59,036 nucleotides of DNA, taken from positions 1 through 59,036 of the forward strand of contig JACMJU010000041.1 of NCBI GenBank assembly GCA_014380485.1, given 5' to 3'. Each line of letters starts with the position of its first letter. Position 1 is the first letter of the stretch. The DNA is from Methyloceanibacter sp. (GTDB taxonomy: Bacteria; Pseudomonadota; Alphaproteobacteria; Rhizobiales; Methyloligellaceae). Below are positions 8,024 to 17,137 of the stretch, one piece after another. Below the pieces are notes generated by a model. It saw only the letters and a list, made by a program, of their open reading frames with translations. It made no database searches and was not told the origin of the DNA. The position numbers and the translations under genes are program-made.

Positions 8024-8835
8024 GACTTGCCCTCCATAGGCTCGACCACGTAGCGGCCCGTGATCATGGAGCGGAGATTGTTCAAAACGCCCGTGATCAG
8101 AACCATGACAAGATGCACGACGACGAAGATCACGATACCGGTCGCCGCGATGAAATGGATGGTGCGGGCCGATTGCCTCCCGCCGAACATATCGAGCAGG
8201 ACGGGGAAGGCCGCATCCATGCCGGGCGACATGGCAAGCCCGGTCAGCAGCATAAGCGGCAACAACACCAGCGCGACGGCGAGATAGGCGAGTTTCTGGA
8301 GCACGTTGTAGCGCTTGGCGTCCTCTCCTTTCGGAAATTTGAGCCGCGCATGTTCGAGGATCGAGGCGCCGATATGGCTGAGTTCATGGCGCGAGGGCGC
8401 GAGATCGCGCCTAAGATGGCCGCTGGCGAGGCTCCATAAGAGATAAGCGAGCCCGTTCAGCAGGAACAGCCAGGCGAAGAAGAAATGCCAGCGGCGCCCC
8501 ATGGCAAGGTCGCGATGGCCCGGCAGCGTTGCCCACCACGGGACGCCTCTTCTGTCGTACCCGCTTTCGGCATCGCCGCTCAGTCCGAACACACCCGTGG
8601 TCGGGATCGCGTAGCCGAAAATCGTGGTCACGCCCCTTAGGTTTTCGCCGTCTTCGACCGTGTCCATCGCCATGACGGGATCGTCGAACTCCGATTTCGA
8701 GCCGAGATAGAGCGCGGGATGGGCGTTGAAAATCTGCAAGCCGCTCATCAGCAGGACGAGCAGCACAAGTGCATTGACCCAGTGCGTGATCCGCACCGTG
8801 CCCGAATGGCGATAGATGACTTCACCCGGCTTCAT
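8020..8835 (-). CDS. Membrane cytochrome b subunit for the molybdoenzyme
   Basis: About 271 residues from the ATG at 8833-8835 (a TTG 36 bp upstream is an alternative). It opens with RHSGTVRITHWVNALVLLVL, the histidine-bearing first helix of cytochrome b561/formate dehydrogenase gamma-type proteins. Four to five membrane helices follow, with further conserved histidines (RRWHFFFAWLFLLNG and IHFIAATGIVIFVVVHLVMV) able to bind two b hemes. A periplasmic loop of about 70 residues lies between helices 1 and 2. Overlap with the oxidoreductase gene points to a quinone-linked complex in the inner membrane. The start region has no strong ribosome site, so the N-terminus is uncertain. Confidence 0.85.
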   Translation of the reverse strand: MKPGEVIYRHSGTVRITHWVNALVLLVLLMSGLQIFNAHPALYLGSKSEFDDPVMAMDTVEDGENLRGVTTIFGYAIPTTGVFGLSGDAESGYDRRGVPWWATLPGHRDLAMGRRWHFFFAWLFLLNGLAYLLWSLASGHLRRDLAPSRHELSHIGASILEHARLKFPKGEDAKRYNVLQKLAYLAVALVLLPLMLLTGLAMSPGMDAAFPVLLDMFGGRQSARTIHFIAATGIVIFVVVHLVMVLITGVLNNLRSMITGRYVVEPMEGKS

Positions 8836-8948
8836 GATCGAGTTACGGCCGCGCCGTGCGTCTGGATGCAACGCGGAGCTTAGGCCACGCTCCGAGGTTC
8901 GCCATCAAGGGGAGGAGGGGAGGGCGGCGACTCCAACAGCGCCGGCGC

Positions 8949-9548
8949 TCAACTCGGTTTGCCCCAGATCTCGGCGAGCCGCTGCGCCCGGCCGCAGCCA
9001 TACTTGTAGTACTTGTAACTCACCGGATTCTGGTTGTGATAATCCTGGTGGTAGTCCTCGGCGGCGGTGAAGGTGGTCGCCGGCTTGATCGCGGTCGCGA
9101 CCGTTCGCTTGTACCGCTTTGCGATCTCCTCTTTCGTCGTCTCGGCCAGAGTCTTCTCCTCGTCGTCGTCGACGAACACGACGCTGCGATAGGCGCTGCC
9201 CTGGTCGCAGAACTGTCCGTCCGGGTCGAAGGGATCGATGTTGCGCCAGAAATGGTCGAGCAGCGCGGCGTAGGTCACCTTGGCGGGGTCGTAGGTGATC
9301 TTGACCGCCTCCTGGTAGCCCTCGTGATCGCCGTAATTGGGGTTCGGCTTCGTGCCGCCGGCATAACCCGAAATCGTCTCGGTCACGCCGTTCACCTGAT
9401 CGAAGGCATCCTCCACGCACCAGAAGCAGCCGCCGGCGAAGATCGCCGTCTTGGTCGCGCCGGCACGCGCCTCGTATGGGCCGCAGGCAAGGACAAGGAC
9501 CGCAAGGAACGCGGCGATCAGCGCGGCACAGACCGTTTTGGCGATCAT
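8949..9548 (-). CDS. msrA: Exported peptide methionine-S-sulfoxide reductase
   Basis: 199 residues from the ATG at 9546-9548, which has GGAGAG upstream and starts a hydrophobic export signal (MIAKTVCAALIAAFLAVLVL). Cleavage could be at VLAC (lipoprotein-like, C22) or after ARA. The catalytic motif is GGCFWC (C41). GYAGG, YHQDYH and a likely recycling cysteine in YGCGR are in place. MsrA reduces S-methionine sulfoxide in damaged proteins. Most MsrAs are cytosolic; this one is predicted to work in the periplasm. It lies upstream of the cytochrome b/Mo-enzyme pair on the same strand with about 110 bp between, which suggests a shared role in envelope sulfur or oxidant repair. Confidence 0.93.
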   Translation of the reverse strand: MIAKTVCAALIAAFLAVLVLACGPYEARAGATKTAIFAGGCFWCVEDAFDQVNGVTETISGYAGGTKPNPNYGDHEGYQEAVKITYDPAKVTYAALLDHFWRNIDPFDPDGQFCDQGSAYRSVVFVDDDEEKTLAETTKEEIAKRYKRTVATAIKPATTFTAAEDYHQDYHNQNPVSYKYYKYGCGRAQRLAEIWGKPS

Positions 9549-9697
9549 GGAATCTCTCCAGTCCGAGTTCGGAGTCACAATATGAAGTGCCGGAGGCAAG
9601 GCAAAGTGGCTCTCGCGCGACCGTGAAATGAATTGATGCCGGCATCGTCCCCGATAAGCGCTTGGGCGGGCTTGGGCATCTGGGCTATTGAGGGACG

Positions 9698-11356
9698 ATG
9701 CAGCAGCGCCTGTCCTCCGCGCCGAGCGAACTCAAGCGTGCCTATGACGTGGTTGTGGTCGGATCCGGCTATGGCGGCGGCGTCGCCGCTTCGCGGCTCG
9801 CACGCGCGGGCCAAAGCGTCTGCGTCATCGAGAAGGGCAAGGAGTTTCTGACCGGCGAATTTCCCAGCCGATTGCCGGAACTGCGCCGCGAGTTGCAGCT
9901 GAACGGCGGCAAGCTGCGCTCAGGCTCGCGCACGGGCTTGTTCGATTTCAGGCTCGGCACCGACATTCATGTCCTTGTCGGCTGCGGTCTCGGCGGCGGC
10001 TCACTCATCAATGCCGGCGTCGCGCTCAAACCCGATCCACGCGTCTTCGCCGATCCCGGCTGGCCCGAGGAGGTCAGCGGCGACGGGCTGCTCGAGCTTG
10101 GCTTCATGCGAGCCGCGTCGATGTTGAGGCCTACGCGTTACCGGGACGCCGCGGCGCTGACCAAGTACCGCGCGCTCGAGGCGGCGAGCGCGGCCTTCGA
10201 CGTGGCCCCGGTCGCCGCACCCGTCGTGGTGAGCTTCGAGGATATCGTCAATCCGGCGGGAGTCGCGCAACCAGCCTGTACGCTCTGCGGCGATTGCTGC
10301 TCGGGCTGCAATGTCGGCGCCAAGAACACGGTCGCCATGACCTATCTGCCCGACGCCAAGGCGCATGGCGCCGAGATCTTCACCGAGCTCAGCGTGAGCC
10401 GCATCGCCAAAGGAGAGGGGGGCTGGCGCATCTATTTCGCGCCCTCCAACGATCAGGAGTCGGACCCGGCCTTCGTCGATGCCAGATGTGTCGTGCTGGC
10501 CGCCGGCACGCTCGGCTCGACCGAAATTCTGCTGCGGTCCCGCACGCACGGGCTTTGCCTCTCCGACCGGCTCGGCGAGCGGTTCTCCGCCAATGGCGAC
10601 ATCATCGCCTTCGCGCTCGGCGGCGGCGAGAGAGTGAACGCGGTCGGCGTTGGCCACCCGCCGAAATTCGTGGGCGACGCCGTCGGCGCCTGCGTCGCCG
10701 GCCAGATCGAGCTCACCGATGGTGAGGCTCTCGATCGCGGCATGATCCTCCAAGAAGGCGTGCTGCCCTCGGCGCTCGCCCCGCTGCTTCCGGTATTCTT
10801 TATCGCCGGCGGCCGGCTGCTCGGCGCCGCCCAGAGCCTGATCAAAGGGGTCTATCAAGGCCCGCTATCCCATCTTCACACCTTCTTCGTGGTCTCGCAC
10901 GACGAAGCCGCAGGCCGCATCACGCTCGACCATGACAGCGCGCAGGTTCACTGGCCGGGCGTGGCCGACCAGCCGGTCTATGCCCGCGTCGATGCCGCCC
11001 TGACCAAGGCCGCCGCGGCGGTCGGCGCGCGCTATATCAAGAGCCCGCTCGCCGCGACCAGCATGGGCACGAAGCCCGCGACCGCTCATCCACTCGGCGG
11101 CTGCGGCATGGCCGAGAATGCGGAGCGCGGTGTGGTGAACCACAAATGCCAGGTGTTCGACGGGAGGGGAAGCGACGTCCATGCCGGACTTTATGTCTGT
11201 GACGGCGCGGTGATCCCGCGCTCGATCGGCGTCAATCCGCTCCTCACCATCACCGCGCTCACCGAGCGGGCGATGGTGCACCTTGCCCGCGACCACAATC
11301 TGGGGTTCGATGCGTCTTCACGCATGCCTCAAGAAGCCGACCAGGCACTGAGTTGA
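9698..11356 (+). CDS. GMC-type FAD oxidoreductase (cholesterol oxidase-like) with a cysteine cluster
   Basis: 552 residues. The N-terminal dinucleotide-binding motif is VVVGSGYGGG (19-28). A second family block is VGCGLGGGSLINAGV (94-108). The C-terminus has AHPLGGCGMAE and then VNPLLTITALTERAM, typical of the cholesterol oxidase branch of GMC oxidoreductases. Between the FAD and substrate regions lies CTLCGDCCSGCNVGAKNT (194-211), with five cysteines in a ferredoxin-like arrangement that could hold an iron-sulfur cluster. No export signal is present, so it is probably cytoplasmic. The substrate is not known; a sterol substrate should not be assumed. The stop lies just ahead of the CapA-like gene, so the two are probably one transcript. 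Confidence 0.85.
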   Translation: MQQRLSSAPSELKRAYDVVVVGSGYGGGVAASRLARAGQSVCVIEKGKEFLTGEFPSRLPELRRELQLNGGKLRSGSRTGLFDFRLGTDIHVLVGCGLGGGSLINAGVALKPDPRVFADPGWPEEVSGDGLLELGFMRAASMLRPTRYRDAAALTKYRALEAASAAFDVAPVAAPVVVSFEDIVNPAGVAQPACTLCGDCCSGCNVGAKNTVAMTYLPDAKAHGAEIFTELSVSRIAKGEGGWRIYFAPSNDQESDPAFVDARCVVLAAGTLGSTEILLRSRTHGLCLSDRLGERFSANGDIIAFALGGGERVNAVGVGHPPKFVGDAVGACVAGQIELTDGEALDRGMILQEGVLPSALAPLLPVFFIAGGRLLGAAQSLIKGVYQGPLSHLHTFFVVSHDEAAGRITLDHDSAQVHWPGVADQPVYARVDAALTKAAAAVGARYIKSPLAATSMGTKPATAHPLGGCGMAENAERGVVNHKCQVFDGRGSDVHAGLYVCDGAVIPRSIGVNPLLTITALTERAMVHLARDHNLGFDASSRMPQEADQALS

Positions 11357-11370
11357 GGAGTGACCTGACC

Positions 11371-12807
11371 GTGGCACGCGGCTGGCTGAAGTCTTTTGGG
11401 TTAGCGGCCGGTGCGGCGCTCCTTCCGGCTGCCGCCGGCTTGCTCTATGCCGCCACAAGCGCGGCGCCTTGCGATCGGCCGGAGCGCACTGCCGCGATCG
11501 ACGCAAGCCAAGCCACGCCGGCGCAAACCTCGCCCGACCGCCTCACCATCGTGCTCGTCGGCGATACCGGCTTCAATACGACCGACGCCAAGGTCGATGC
11601 CGAAGGTATCTACAAGGGCAAGCAGGTGACGAGCTTCACCGACGCGCTTGCAGGAGTGGCCGGCGCGGTGGATGGCGATCTTGCCTTCGTCAATCTCGAG
11701 ACCGTGGTGACCGACCGCAACGACCTCGGTCCCGAGGGCAGGGGCAAGGGGACGTTCCACTTCAGGAGCCACCCGGCCGCGCTCAAGGCGCTGATCGATT
11801 CCGGCTTCAACCTGTTCGCGCTCGCCAACAATCACGCTTATGACTATGGCGCGCAAGGTATCGAAGAGACGCTTTACCACCTCGCCCTCGCCAATGCCGA
11901 ACGGCCCATCGCCGTTGCCGGCATCGGCAGCAATTTCGAGGAGGCGATCCGTCCCGGCTGTCTCGACCTCGGCGGCGCGCGTTTCGCCTTCTCGGCGATC
12001 GGCATCATGACCGGCGATCAGCCGCAATCCCGCGCCGGTCCGAACAAGGCCGGACAAGCGTCCTACCGCGACCGGCCTGACTTCGTGGCGGCCGTGGACA
12101 AGCTCGTCGCGATGCCGGCCGATTATCGCATCCTCTCTATCCATTACGGGGTCGAAGGCCGCGTGGTGCCCGACGAACGGCAGCTCGCCGATTGGCGAAG
12201 ATTCGCGGCGGAAGAGAAGGGGATCGATCTCATCGTCGGCCACCACCCGCAGGTGGCGCAAGGCGTGGAGCTCAACGGCAAATCGCTGATCTTCTACGGC
12301 CTCGGCAATTTCCTGCATCCCGGCGCCGCCGTACCGACCCGCTTCGGCCTCTGCCGGGATTACGGGCTGATGGCCAAACTGCATCTTGCCCGCATCGACG
12401 GCGCCTGGCGGGTCGAAGCGATCGAGGCGATCCCGCTCACCAACACGCAAGCGCGGCCCGAACTTTTTGCCGCGGCGGAGGGGACCAAGCGCATCTATGC
12501 GCTCAATCATCTTGCGGCCGGGCTCGATGACGGCAAGAACGCCAAGGGCGTGCGCTTCAGCCCCCGAGCGGACGGCTCGGGGCTTTATTGTGCGGACGGC
12601 GCGGCCGCGCTTGGCGGAGAGATCGGGACGCTGTGCCAAGGCTGGCAGCAACCAAGCGAACCCGACAAGGCGGTTGCCGCCAAGATCGCCTCGGCTTGCG
12701 CCGACAAGCCGTTCTACGGCAAGCCCATCCTGGTCAAACGCAAGGTACCGCAGCGCACGCGGCGGAACCCATCGCCTTCTCCCTTCGGCCCAGCCGGTCC
12801 GCAATAG
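11371..12807 (+). CDS. CapA-family (poly-gamma-glutamate capsule type) metallophosphatase-like protein
   Basis: About 478 residues from the GTG at 11371 (GAGGAG ten bases upstream); a TTG at 11353 overlapping the previous stop is the alternative start. The N-terminus is a signal or anchor segment (GLAAGAALLPAAAGLLYA). The CapA fold is shown by VLVGDTGFN, LAFVNLETVV, ALANNHAYDYG, SIHYGVEG and DLIVGHHPQVAQG followed by FYGLGNFLH, the metal-binding Asp/Asn/His set of calcineurin-like phosphatases. In Bacillus CapA takes part in export of poly-gamma-glutamate; Gram-negative homologs are mostly uncharacterised. The C-terminal 100 residues are an extension. No capBC-like genes are nearby. Confidence 0.85.
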   Translation: MARGWLKSFGLAAGAALLPAAAGLLYAATSAAPCDRPERTAAIDASQATPAQTSPDRLTIVLVGDTGFNTTDAKVDAEGIYKGKQVTSFTDALAGVAGAVDGDLAFVNLETVVTDRNDLGPEGRGKGTFHFRSHPAALKALIDSGFNLFALANNHAYDYGAQGIEETLYHLALANAERPIAVAGIGSNFEEAIRPGCLDLGGARFAFSAIGIMTGDQPQSRAGPNKAGQASYRDRPDFVAAVDKLVAMPADYRILSIHYGVEGRVVPDERQLADWRRFAAEEKGIDLIVGHHPQVAQGVELNGKSLIFYGLGNFLHPGAAVPTRFGLCRDYGLMAKLHLARIDGAWRVEAIEAIPLTNTQARPELFAAAEGTKRIYALNHLAAGLDDGKNAKGVRFSPRADGSGLYCADGAAALGGEIGTLCQGWQQPSEPDKAVAAKIASACADKPFYGKPILVKRKVPQRTRRNPSPSPFGPAGPQ

Positions 12808-12828
12808 GTACCCCTGCTTGGGGAACGG

Positions 12829-15240
12829 CTAGCGCCGCAGCTCGCCGGCGGTCGCTTTCTTGACCGCGGCGACGATCCTTTCCGCCACCGCCTCGATCTC
12901 GGCGTCGGTCAGCGTCTTCTCGCGCGGCTGGAGCGTCACCTCGATGGCGAGCGACTTCTTGCCCTCCGGCACACCTTGCCCGGTGAACACGTCGAACACG
13001 CCGACATCGCTGATGAGCGCGCGGTCGGCGCTCAAGGCGGCGCGCACCACCTCTCCGGCGCCAATCTCGGCGTCGAGCAGGAAGGCAAAATCGCGCCGGA
13101 CCGGCTGGAGATCCGAGGCTTCGAGCGCCTTGCTTTCCCTTTTCTGCCGAGTGGCGGGAACGGCATCGAGATCAAGCTCGAAACCGGCAATCGGGGGATC
13201 GATGCCGAGCCTGGCGAGAAGGTCGGGATGGAACTCTCCGAAAATGCCAAGCAGGGTCTTAGGCCCGAGCTTGAGCGCGCCCGAGCGGCCGGGGTGAAAC
13301 CATGAGGACGCCTCGCGCGTAACGGCAAGGCTCGCCTGGTCGAGGCCAAGCGCTGCGAGTGCTGCGATGGCGTCGGCCTTGGCGGCGAACACATCGGCGG
13401 CAGGGGCTTCTCCCGACCAATGACGGCCCGAGCCGGCAAGGGCCGAGTGGCCGAAGCGAACGCCCGCCACCGCCACGAACTGATCCTGAGGCTCGGCGCC
13501 CCGATAGGCTTGACCAAGCTCGAACAGGGCGCCATCGGCAACGCCTCTGTCCCGATTTCTCTGGGCGGCGGCGATCAACCCAGGCAGGAGCGAAGGCCGC
13601 ATCTGGGCAAGCTCGGTCGAGATCGGATTGCTCAAAGTGAGTTCGGCTTGCCCGCCGCCGAACAGTTCCGCGTGCTCGGGCGGAATGAACGACCAGGTCA
13701 CCGCCTCGACGAGCCCGCGGGCCGCGAGCACGCGCCGCGTGAGCCGTTGCCGCTTCTGCGCCTCGGTGAGCACCGGTCTTGCCACGCCCGCGACCTGCAT
13801 CATCGGCGTTGCAGGAATCGCATCGACGCCGGTGAGCCGCACCACCTCCTCGACGAGATCGGCTGGTCCGGTGAGGTCGGGGCGCCATGAGGGGGGCGTC
13901 GCCTTGAGCTGCTTCCCCTTGCCGTCGAGCGCGATGCCGAGCGCGGCAAGCTGCCGCTTGATCTCGCTTGCGCCGAGATCAAGGCCGGAGAGCCGCTTAA
14001 CCAGAGCAAGATCGAATTTGAACAACTTGTTGGTCTTGGGCGGCTTGCCGGCGATGGTGATCTTGCTTGGCGCTCCACCGCAGGTTTGCAGCACGAGATC
14101 GGTGGCGAGCTCGAGCCCCGGCACTACGAAATCGGGATCGACGCCGCGCTCGAAGCGGTACCGCGCGTCTGACTGGATGCCGAGCCTCCGCCCGGTGCGC
14201 GCGGTGCGCCTGGGATCGAAATAGGCCGACTCGATGAAGACGTTGATGGTCGCCTCGGTCACGCCCGTCTCCTCGCCGCCGATCACCCCGCCAAGCCCGA
14301 GCACGGCGCGATCGTCGGCGATGACGCACATGTCGTCGTCGACCTCATAAATCTTGCCGTCGAGGCCAAGGACTGTCTCGCCCTTGCGGCCCAGCCGCGC
14401 GCGGATCGCGCCATTGAGCTTGTCGGCGTCATAGACATGGAGCGGGCGCCCGCGGTCGTAGGAAATGTAGTTGGTGATATCGACGAGCGCGTTGATGGGG
14501 CGAAGCCCGATGGCCTTCAGGCGCCGTTGCAGCCATTCGGGGGAGGGACCGTTCTTGACATTGCGCACCAGCCGCCCGGCGAAGACCGGGCAAGCATTGG
14601 CTCTGTCGTTGTCGAATTCGAGCTCGATCGGAATGGGATTGGCGAAGCTGCCTTTGACCGGCCTGACATGGTCCTTTTTCAGCGTGCCGAGACCGGCGGC
14701 GGCGAGATCGCGCGAAATACCGCGCACGCCGAGGTAGTCGGGACGGTTCGGCGTGATGGCGACCTCGATTACCGCGTCGTCAAGCCCGAGCGCCTTGGCG
14801 GCGGGACTCCCCACTTTGGCCTTGGCATCGACCTCGATGATGCCCGTATGCGCGTCGGACAGCTCAAGCTCGCGCTCGGATAGCAGCATGCCGTGGGACT
14901 CGACCCCTCTGATCTTGGCCTTGGTGAGCGTAAGGTCGATGCCGGGCACGTAGGCGCCGACCGGCGCGAACACGCCCTTCATTCCGGCCCGCGCGTTCGG
15001 CGCGCCGCACACGACCTGAAGCCGTTCCTTGCCGGTATCGACCTCGCAGACGCTGAGCTTGTCGGCGTTAGGATGCTTCTCGCATTTGATCACTTCGGCC
15101 ACGCGGAAGGGCGCGAAGCTGGTGGCCGGATCGAACAATTCCTCGACCTCGAGCCCGATGCGGGTCAGCGTATCGGCGATCCTCTCGACGCTCGCTTTGG
15201 TGTCGAGATGCTCTTTGAGCCAGGAAAACGTGAACTTCAT
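12829..15240 (-). CDS. pheT: Phenylalanyl-tRNA synthetase beta subunit
   Basis: 803 residues, a normal PheT length. Order of domains: N-terminal tRNA-binding OB domain (about 40-150, EVIKCEKHPNADKLSVCEVD), B3/B4 editing domain (200-370), B5 domain (400-470), the catalytic-like core, and the C-terminal FDX-ACB anticodon-binding domain (about 705-800). It pairs with PheS to charge tRNA-Phe. The start codon lies 3 bp after the pheS stop, so translation of the two subunits is coupled. It is the last gene of the infC operon and converges with the CapA-like gene across 21 bp. Confidence 0.97.
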   Translation of the reverse strand: MKFTFSWLKEHLDTKASVERIADTLTRIGLEVEELFDPATSFAPFRVAEVIKCEKHPNADKLSVCEVDTGKERLQVVCGAPNARAGMKGVFAPVGAYVPGIDLTLTKAKIRGVESHGMLLSERELELSDAHTGIIEVDAKAKVGSPAAKALGLDDAVIEVAITPNRPDYLGVRGISRDLAAAGLGTLKKDHVRPVKGSFANPIPIELEFDNDRANACPVFAGRLVRNVKNGPSPEWLQRRLKAIGLRPINALVDITNYISYDRGRPLHVYDADKLNGAIRARLGRKGETVLGLDGKIYEVDDDMCVIADDRAVLGLGGVIGGEETGVTEATINVFIESAYFDPRRTARTGRRLGIQSDARYRFERGVDPDFVVPGLELATDLVLQTCGGAPSKITIAGKPPKTNKLFKFDLALVKRLSGLDLGASEIKRQLAALGIALDGKGKQLKATPPSWRPDLTGPADLVEEVVRLTGVDAIPATPMMQVAGVARPVLTEAQKRQRLTRRVLAARGLVEAVTWSFIPPEHAELFGGGQAELTLSNPISTELAQMRPSLLPGLIAAAQRNRDRGVADGALFELGQAYRGAEPQDQFVAVAGVRFGHSALAGSGRHWSGEAPAADVFAAKADAIAALAALGLDQASLAVTREASSWFHPGRSGALKLGPKTLLGIFGEFHPDLLARLGIDPPIAGFELDLDAVPATRQKRESKALEASDLQPVRRDFAFLLDAEIGAGEVVRAALSADRALISDVGVFDVFTGQGVPEGKKSLAIEVTLQPREKTLTDAEIEAVAERIVAAVKKATAGELRR

Positions 15241-15243
15241 GGC

Positions 15244-16329
15244 TCAGGACAATCCGGCGGCAAGCGTCGGGATGGCGAGCGGCGGGAAGCCGTAATGCTT
15301 GAGCCAGCGAAGATCGCCCGCGAAGAAGGCGCGCAAATCAGGCATGCCGTATTTCAGCATGGCGATGCGGTCGATGCCGAGCCCGAAGGCGAAGCCCTGA
15401 TAGCGATCGGGATCGAGCCCGACATTCTTGAGCACGTTGGGGTGGACCATGCCGCAGCCCAAGATCTCGAGCCACTGATCGCCTTCGCCGATCCTGATGG
15501 CGTCGCCGTCTCTGGCGTAACCGATATCGACCTCCATCGACGGCTCGGTGAAGGGGAAGTGGCTCGCGCGGAAGCGCATCTTCACCTCTTGAATCTCGAA
15601 GAACGCCTTGCAGAACTCCTCCAGCACCCATTTCAGATGGCCGAGATGGGTCTCCTCGTCGATCACCAGACCCTCGACCTGATGGAACATCGGCGTGTGG
15701 GTCTGGTCGGAATCGCAACGATAGACCCGCCCCGGCGCGATGATGCGCAAGGGCGGCTTCGTCTTGAGCATGGCGCGAATTTGTACCGGGCTCGTATGCG
15801 TGCGCAGGAGCGCGCGCGTGCCGTCGGCGGCGGGTGCGAAATAGAACGTGTCGTGGTCCTGGCGCGCCGGATGCTCGGGCGGCATGTTGAGCGCGGTGAA
15901 ATTGTTGAAGTCGGTCTCGATGTCGGGGCCCTCGGCGATCGCGAAGCCCATGGCGGCGAAGATCTCGGTGATCTCGTCGGTGACCTGACTGACGGGATGG
16001 ATGCGACCCTCGGCGAGCGGACCTTCTGGCACCGGGAGCGTGACGTCGGCGCGCTCTTGGGACAGCTTCTCGGCGGTTGCGGTGCGCGCAAGTTCTCGCC
16101 GCCTTGCCTCGAGCGCCTCACCGACCGACGTCTTCAGGCTGTTGACGACTTGGCCGTAGGCTTTGCGCTCATCAGGCGGCAGCGAGCCGAGCGCCTGCAT
16201 CAGCTCGGAGATGCGGCCCTTCTTGCCGAGCGCGGCGATGCGGACCTCTTCAAGCTTGTCGAGGTCGGACGCTTCCGCGATGGCGTGAAGCAGCTCGGTC
16301 TTGAGACTGTAGAGCTCAAGCGCGCTCAT
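15244..16329 (-). CDS. pheS: Phenylalanyl-tRNA synthetase alpha subunit
   Basis: 361 residues. The N-terminal coiled-coil arm (1-90) is followed by the class II catalytic core with [18 protein letters not shown] (around 131), then [12 protein letters not shown] and the [20 protein letters not shown] motif 2 region. The motif 3-like [16 protein letters not shown] is near the C-terminus. It supplies the aminoacylation active site of the alpha2-beta2 enzyme. It follows rplT by 44 bp and immediately precedes pheT. Confidence 0.97.
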   Translation of the reverse strand: MSALELYSLKTELLHAIAEASDLDKLEEVRIAALGKKGRISELMQALGSLPPDERKAYGQVVNSLKTSVGEALEARRRELARTATAEKLSQERADVTLPVPEGPLAEGRIHPVSQVTDEITEIFAAMGFAIAEGPDIETDFNNFTALNMPPEHPARQDHDTFYFAPAADGTRALLRTHTSPVQIRAMLKTKPPLRIIAPGRVYRCDSDQTHTPMFHQVEGLVIDEETHLGHLKWVLEEFCKAFFEIQEVKMRFRASHFPFTEPSMEVDIGYARDGDAIRIGEGDQWLEILGCGMVHPNVLKNVGLDPDRYQGFAFGLGIDRIAMLKYGMPDLRAFFAGDLRWLKHYGFPPLAIPTLAAGLS

Positions 16330-16373
16330 GGCTCAGGCTCCCAAGGCGAGGCCAAGCCCGCTTCGCGGGGGCT

Positions 16374-16736
16374 TTAGGCCCGCGCAGCGGCAGCAGACGC
16401 GGCCTCGACCAGGCCCTTGAAGGTCTGGGGCTCGCGCACGGCGATGTCGGCAAGCACCTTGCGGTCGAGTTCGATGCCGGCCTTTTTCAGACCGTCGATC
16501 AGCCGCCCATAGGTGAGGCCGTTGACGCGCGCCGCGGCATTGATGCGCTGGATCCACAATGCGCGGAAGGTGCGCTTTTTCACCTTGCGGTCGCGATAGG
16601 CGTATTGGCCGGCCTTCTCGACCGCCTGCTTGGCGACGCGAATAGTATTCTTGCGGCGGCCGTAATAACCCTTGGCCTGCTTGATCACCTTGCGGTGGCG
16701 GGCATGGGAGGTAACGCCGCGTTTCACCCGGGACAT
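16374..16736 (-). CDS. rplT: Ribosomal protein L20
   Basis: 120 residues, [20 protein letters not shown], then the conserved basic helix ([20 protein letters not shown]) that contacts 23S rRNA, and [21 protein letters not shown]20 is needed for early 50S assembly and, in several bacteria, represses its own operon by binding the rpmI leader. It lies 30 bp after rpmI. The C-terminus ends in an Ala-rich tail (SAAAARA). Confidence 0.97.
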   Translation of the reverse strand: MSRVKRGVTSHARHRKVIKQAKGYYGRRKNTIRVAKQAVEKAGQYAYRDRKVKKRTFRALWIQRINAAARVNGLTYGRLIDGLKKAGIELDRKVLADIAVREPQTFKGLVEAASAAAARA

Positions 16737-16766
16737 GACGGTGCTCCTTCGAAACTCGCCCCAAGC

Positions 16767-16970
16767 CTAGCGGCTATAGGGCAGGAAATGCTTCTTCACG
16801 ATCTTGGCGTCCTCGTCCGACAGCACCATGGTCCCGCGCGCGGTCCGGATGAACTTGGTGGGGCGCTGGATCATGCCGTGACGCTTGCGCGAGGCCTGGC
16901 ATTTCACCTTGCCGGTCGCCGTGACTTTGAAGCGCTTCTTGGCACCGCTCTTGGTCTTCATCTTGGGCAT
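16767..16970 (-). CDS. rpmI: Ribosomal protein L35
   Basis: 67 residues from the ATG at 16968-16970, preceded by AGGAAG. The sequence [20 protein letters not shown] and the following [14 protein letters not shown] are diagnostic of L35. A longer in-frame start 30 bp upstream lacks a ribosome site and family similarity. It sits 167 bp downstream of infC and 30 bp upstream of rplT. Confidence 0.96.
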   Translation of the reverse strand: MPKMKTKSGAKKRFKVTATGKVKCQASRKRHGMIQRPTKFIRTARGTMVLSDEDAKIVKKHFLPYSR

Positions 16971-17043
16971 TTGGCTTCCTTGGTTTGACCCTGGTCCCAA
17001 GGCCTGGGACGGCGGGGTGCATTTCGACGATTGGAAAGCATGC

Positions 17044-17075
17044 GAGCCGCCACGGCATGCCCCGCCGGGCGGCTC
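17044..17075 (-). promoter_or_regulatory. Hairpin in the infC-rpmI leader (possible L20 autocontrol site or attenuator)
   Basis: The 167-bp gap between infC and rpmI holds a stem of 8 bp (GAGCCGCC / GGCGGCTC). A smaller stem (GTCCCA / TGGGAC) lies closer to rpmI, around 17001-17018. In E. coli and Bacillus the rpmI leader is where L20 controls the operon. The position fits, but I cannot show an L20-binding fold from the sequence alone. Confidence 0.4.
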
Positions 17076-17137
17076 CTTCGCGCGACCTTATAGGATCGGT
17101 CCAGGCGCAAATGCAAGGGAATCCCGCGTCCGATCGC

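Noticed and set aside
14893-16377. 494-codon plus-strand frame opposite pheT and pheS
   Set aside because: Shadow of the synthetase genes with a composition typical of reverse-complement G+C-rich coding DNA.
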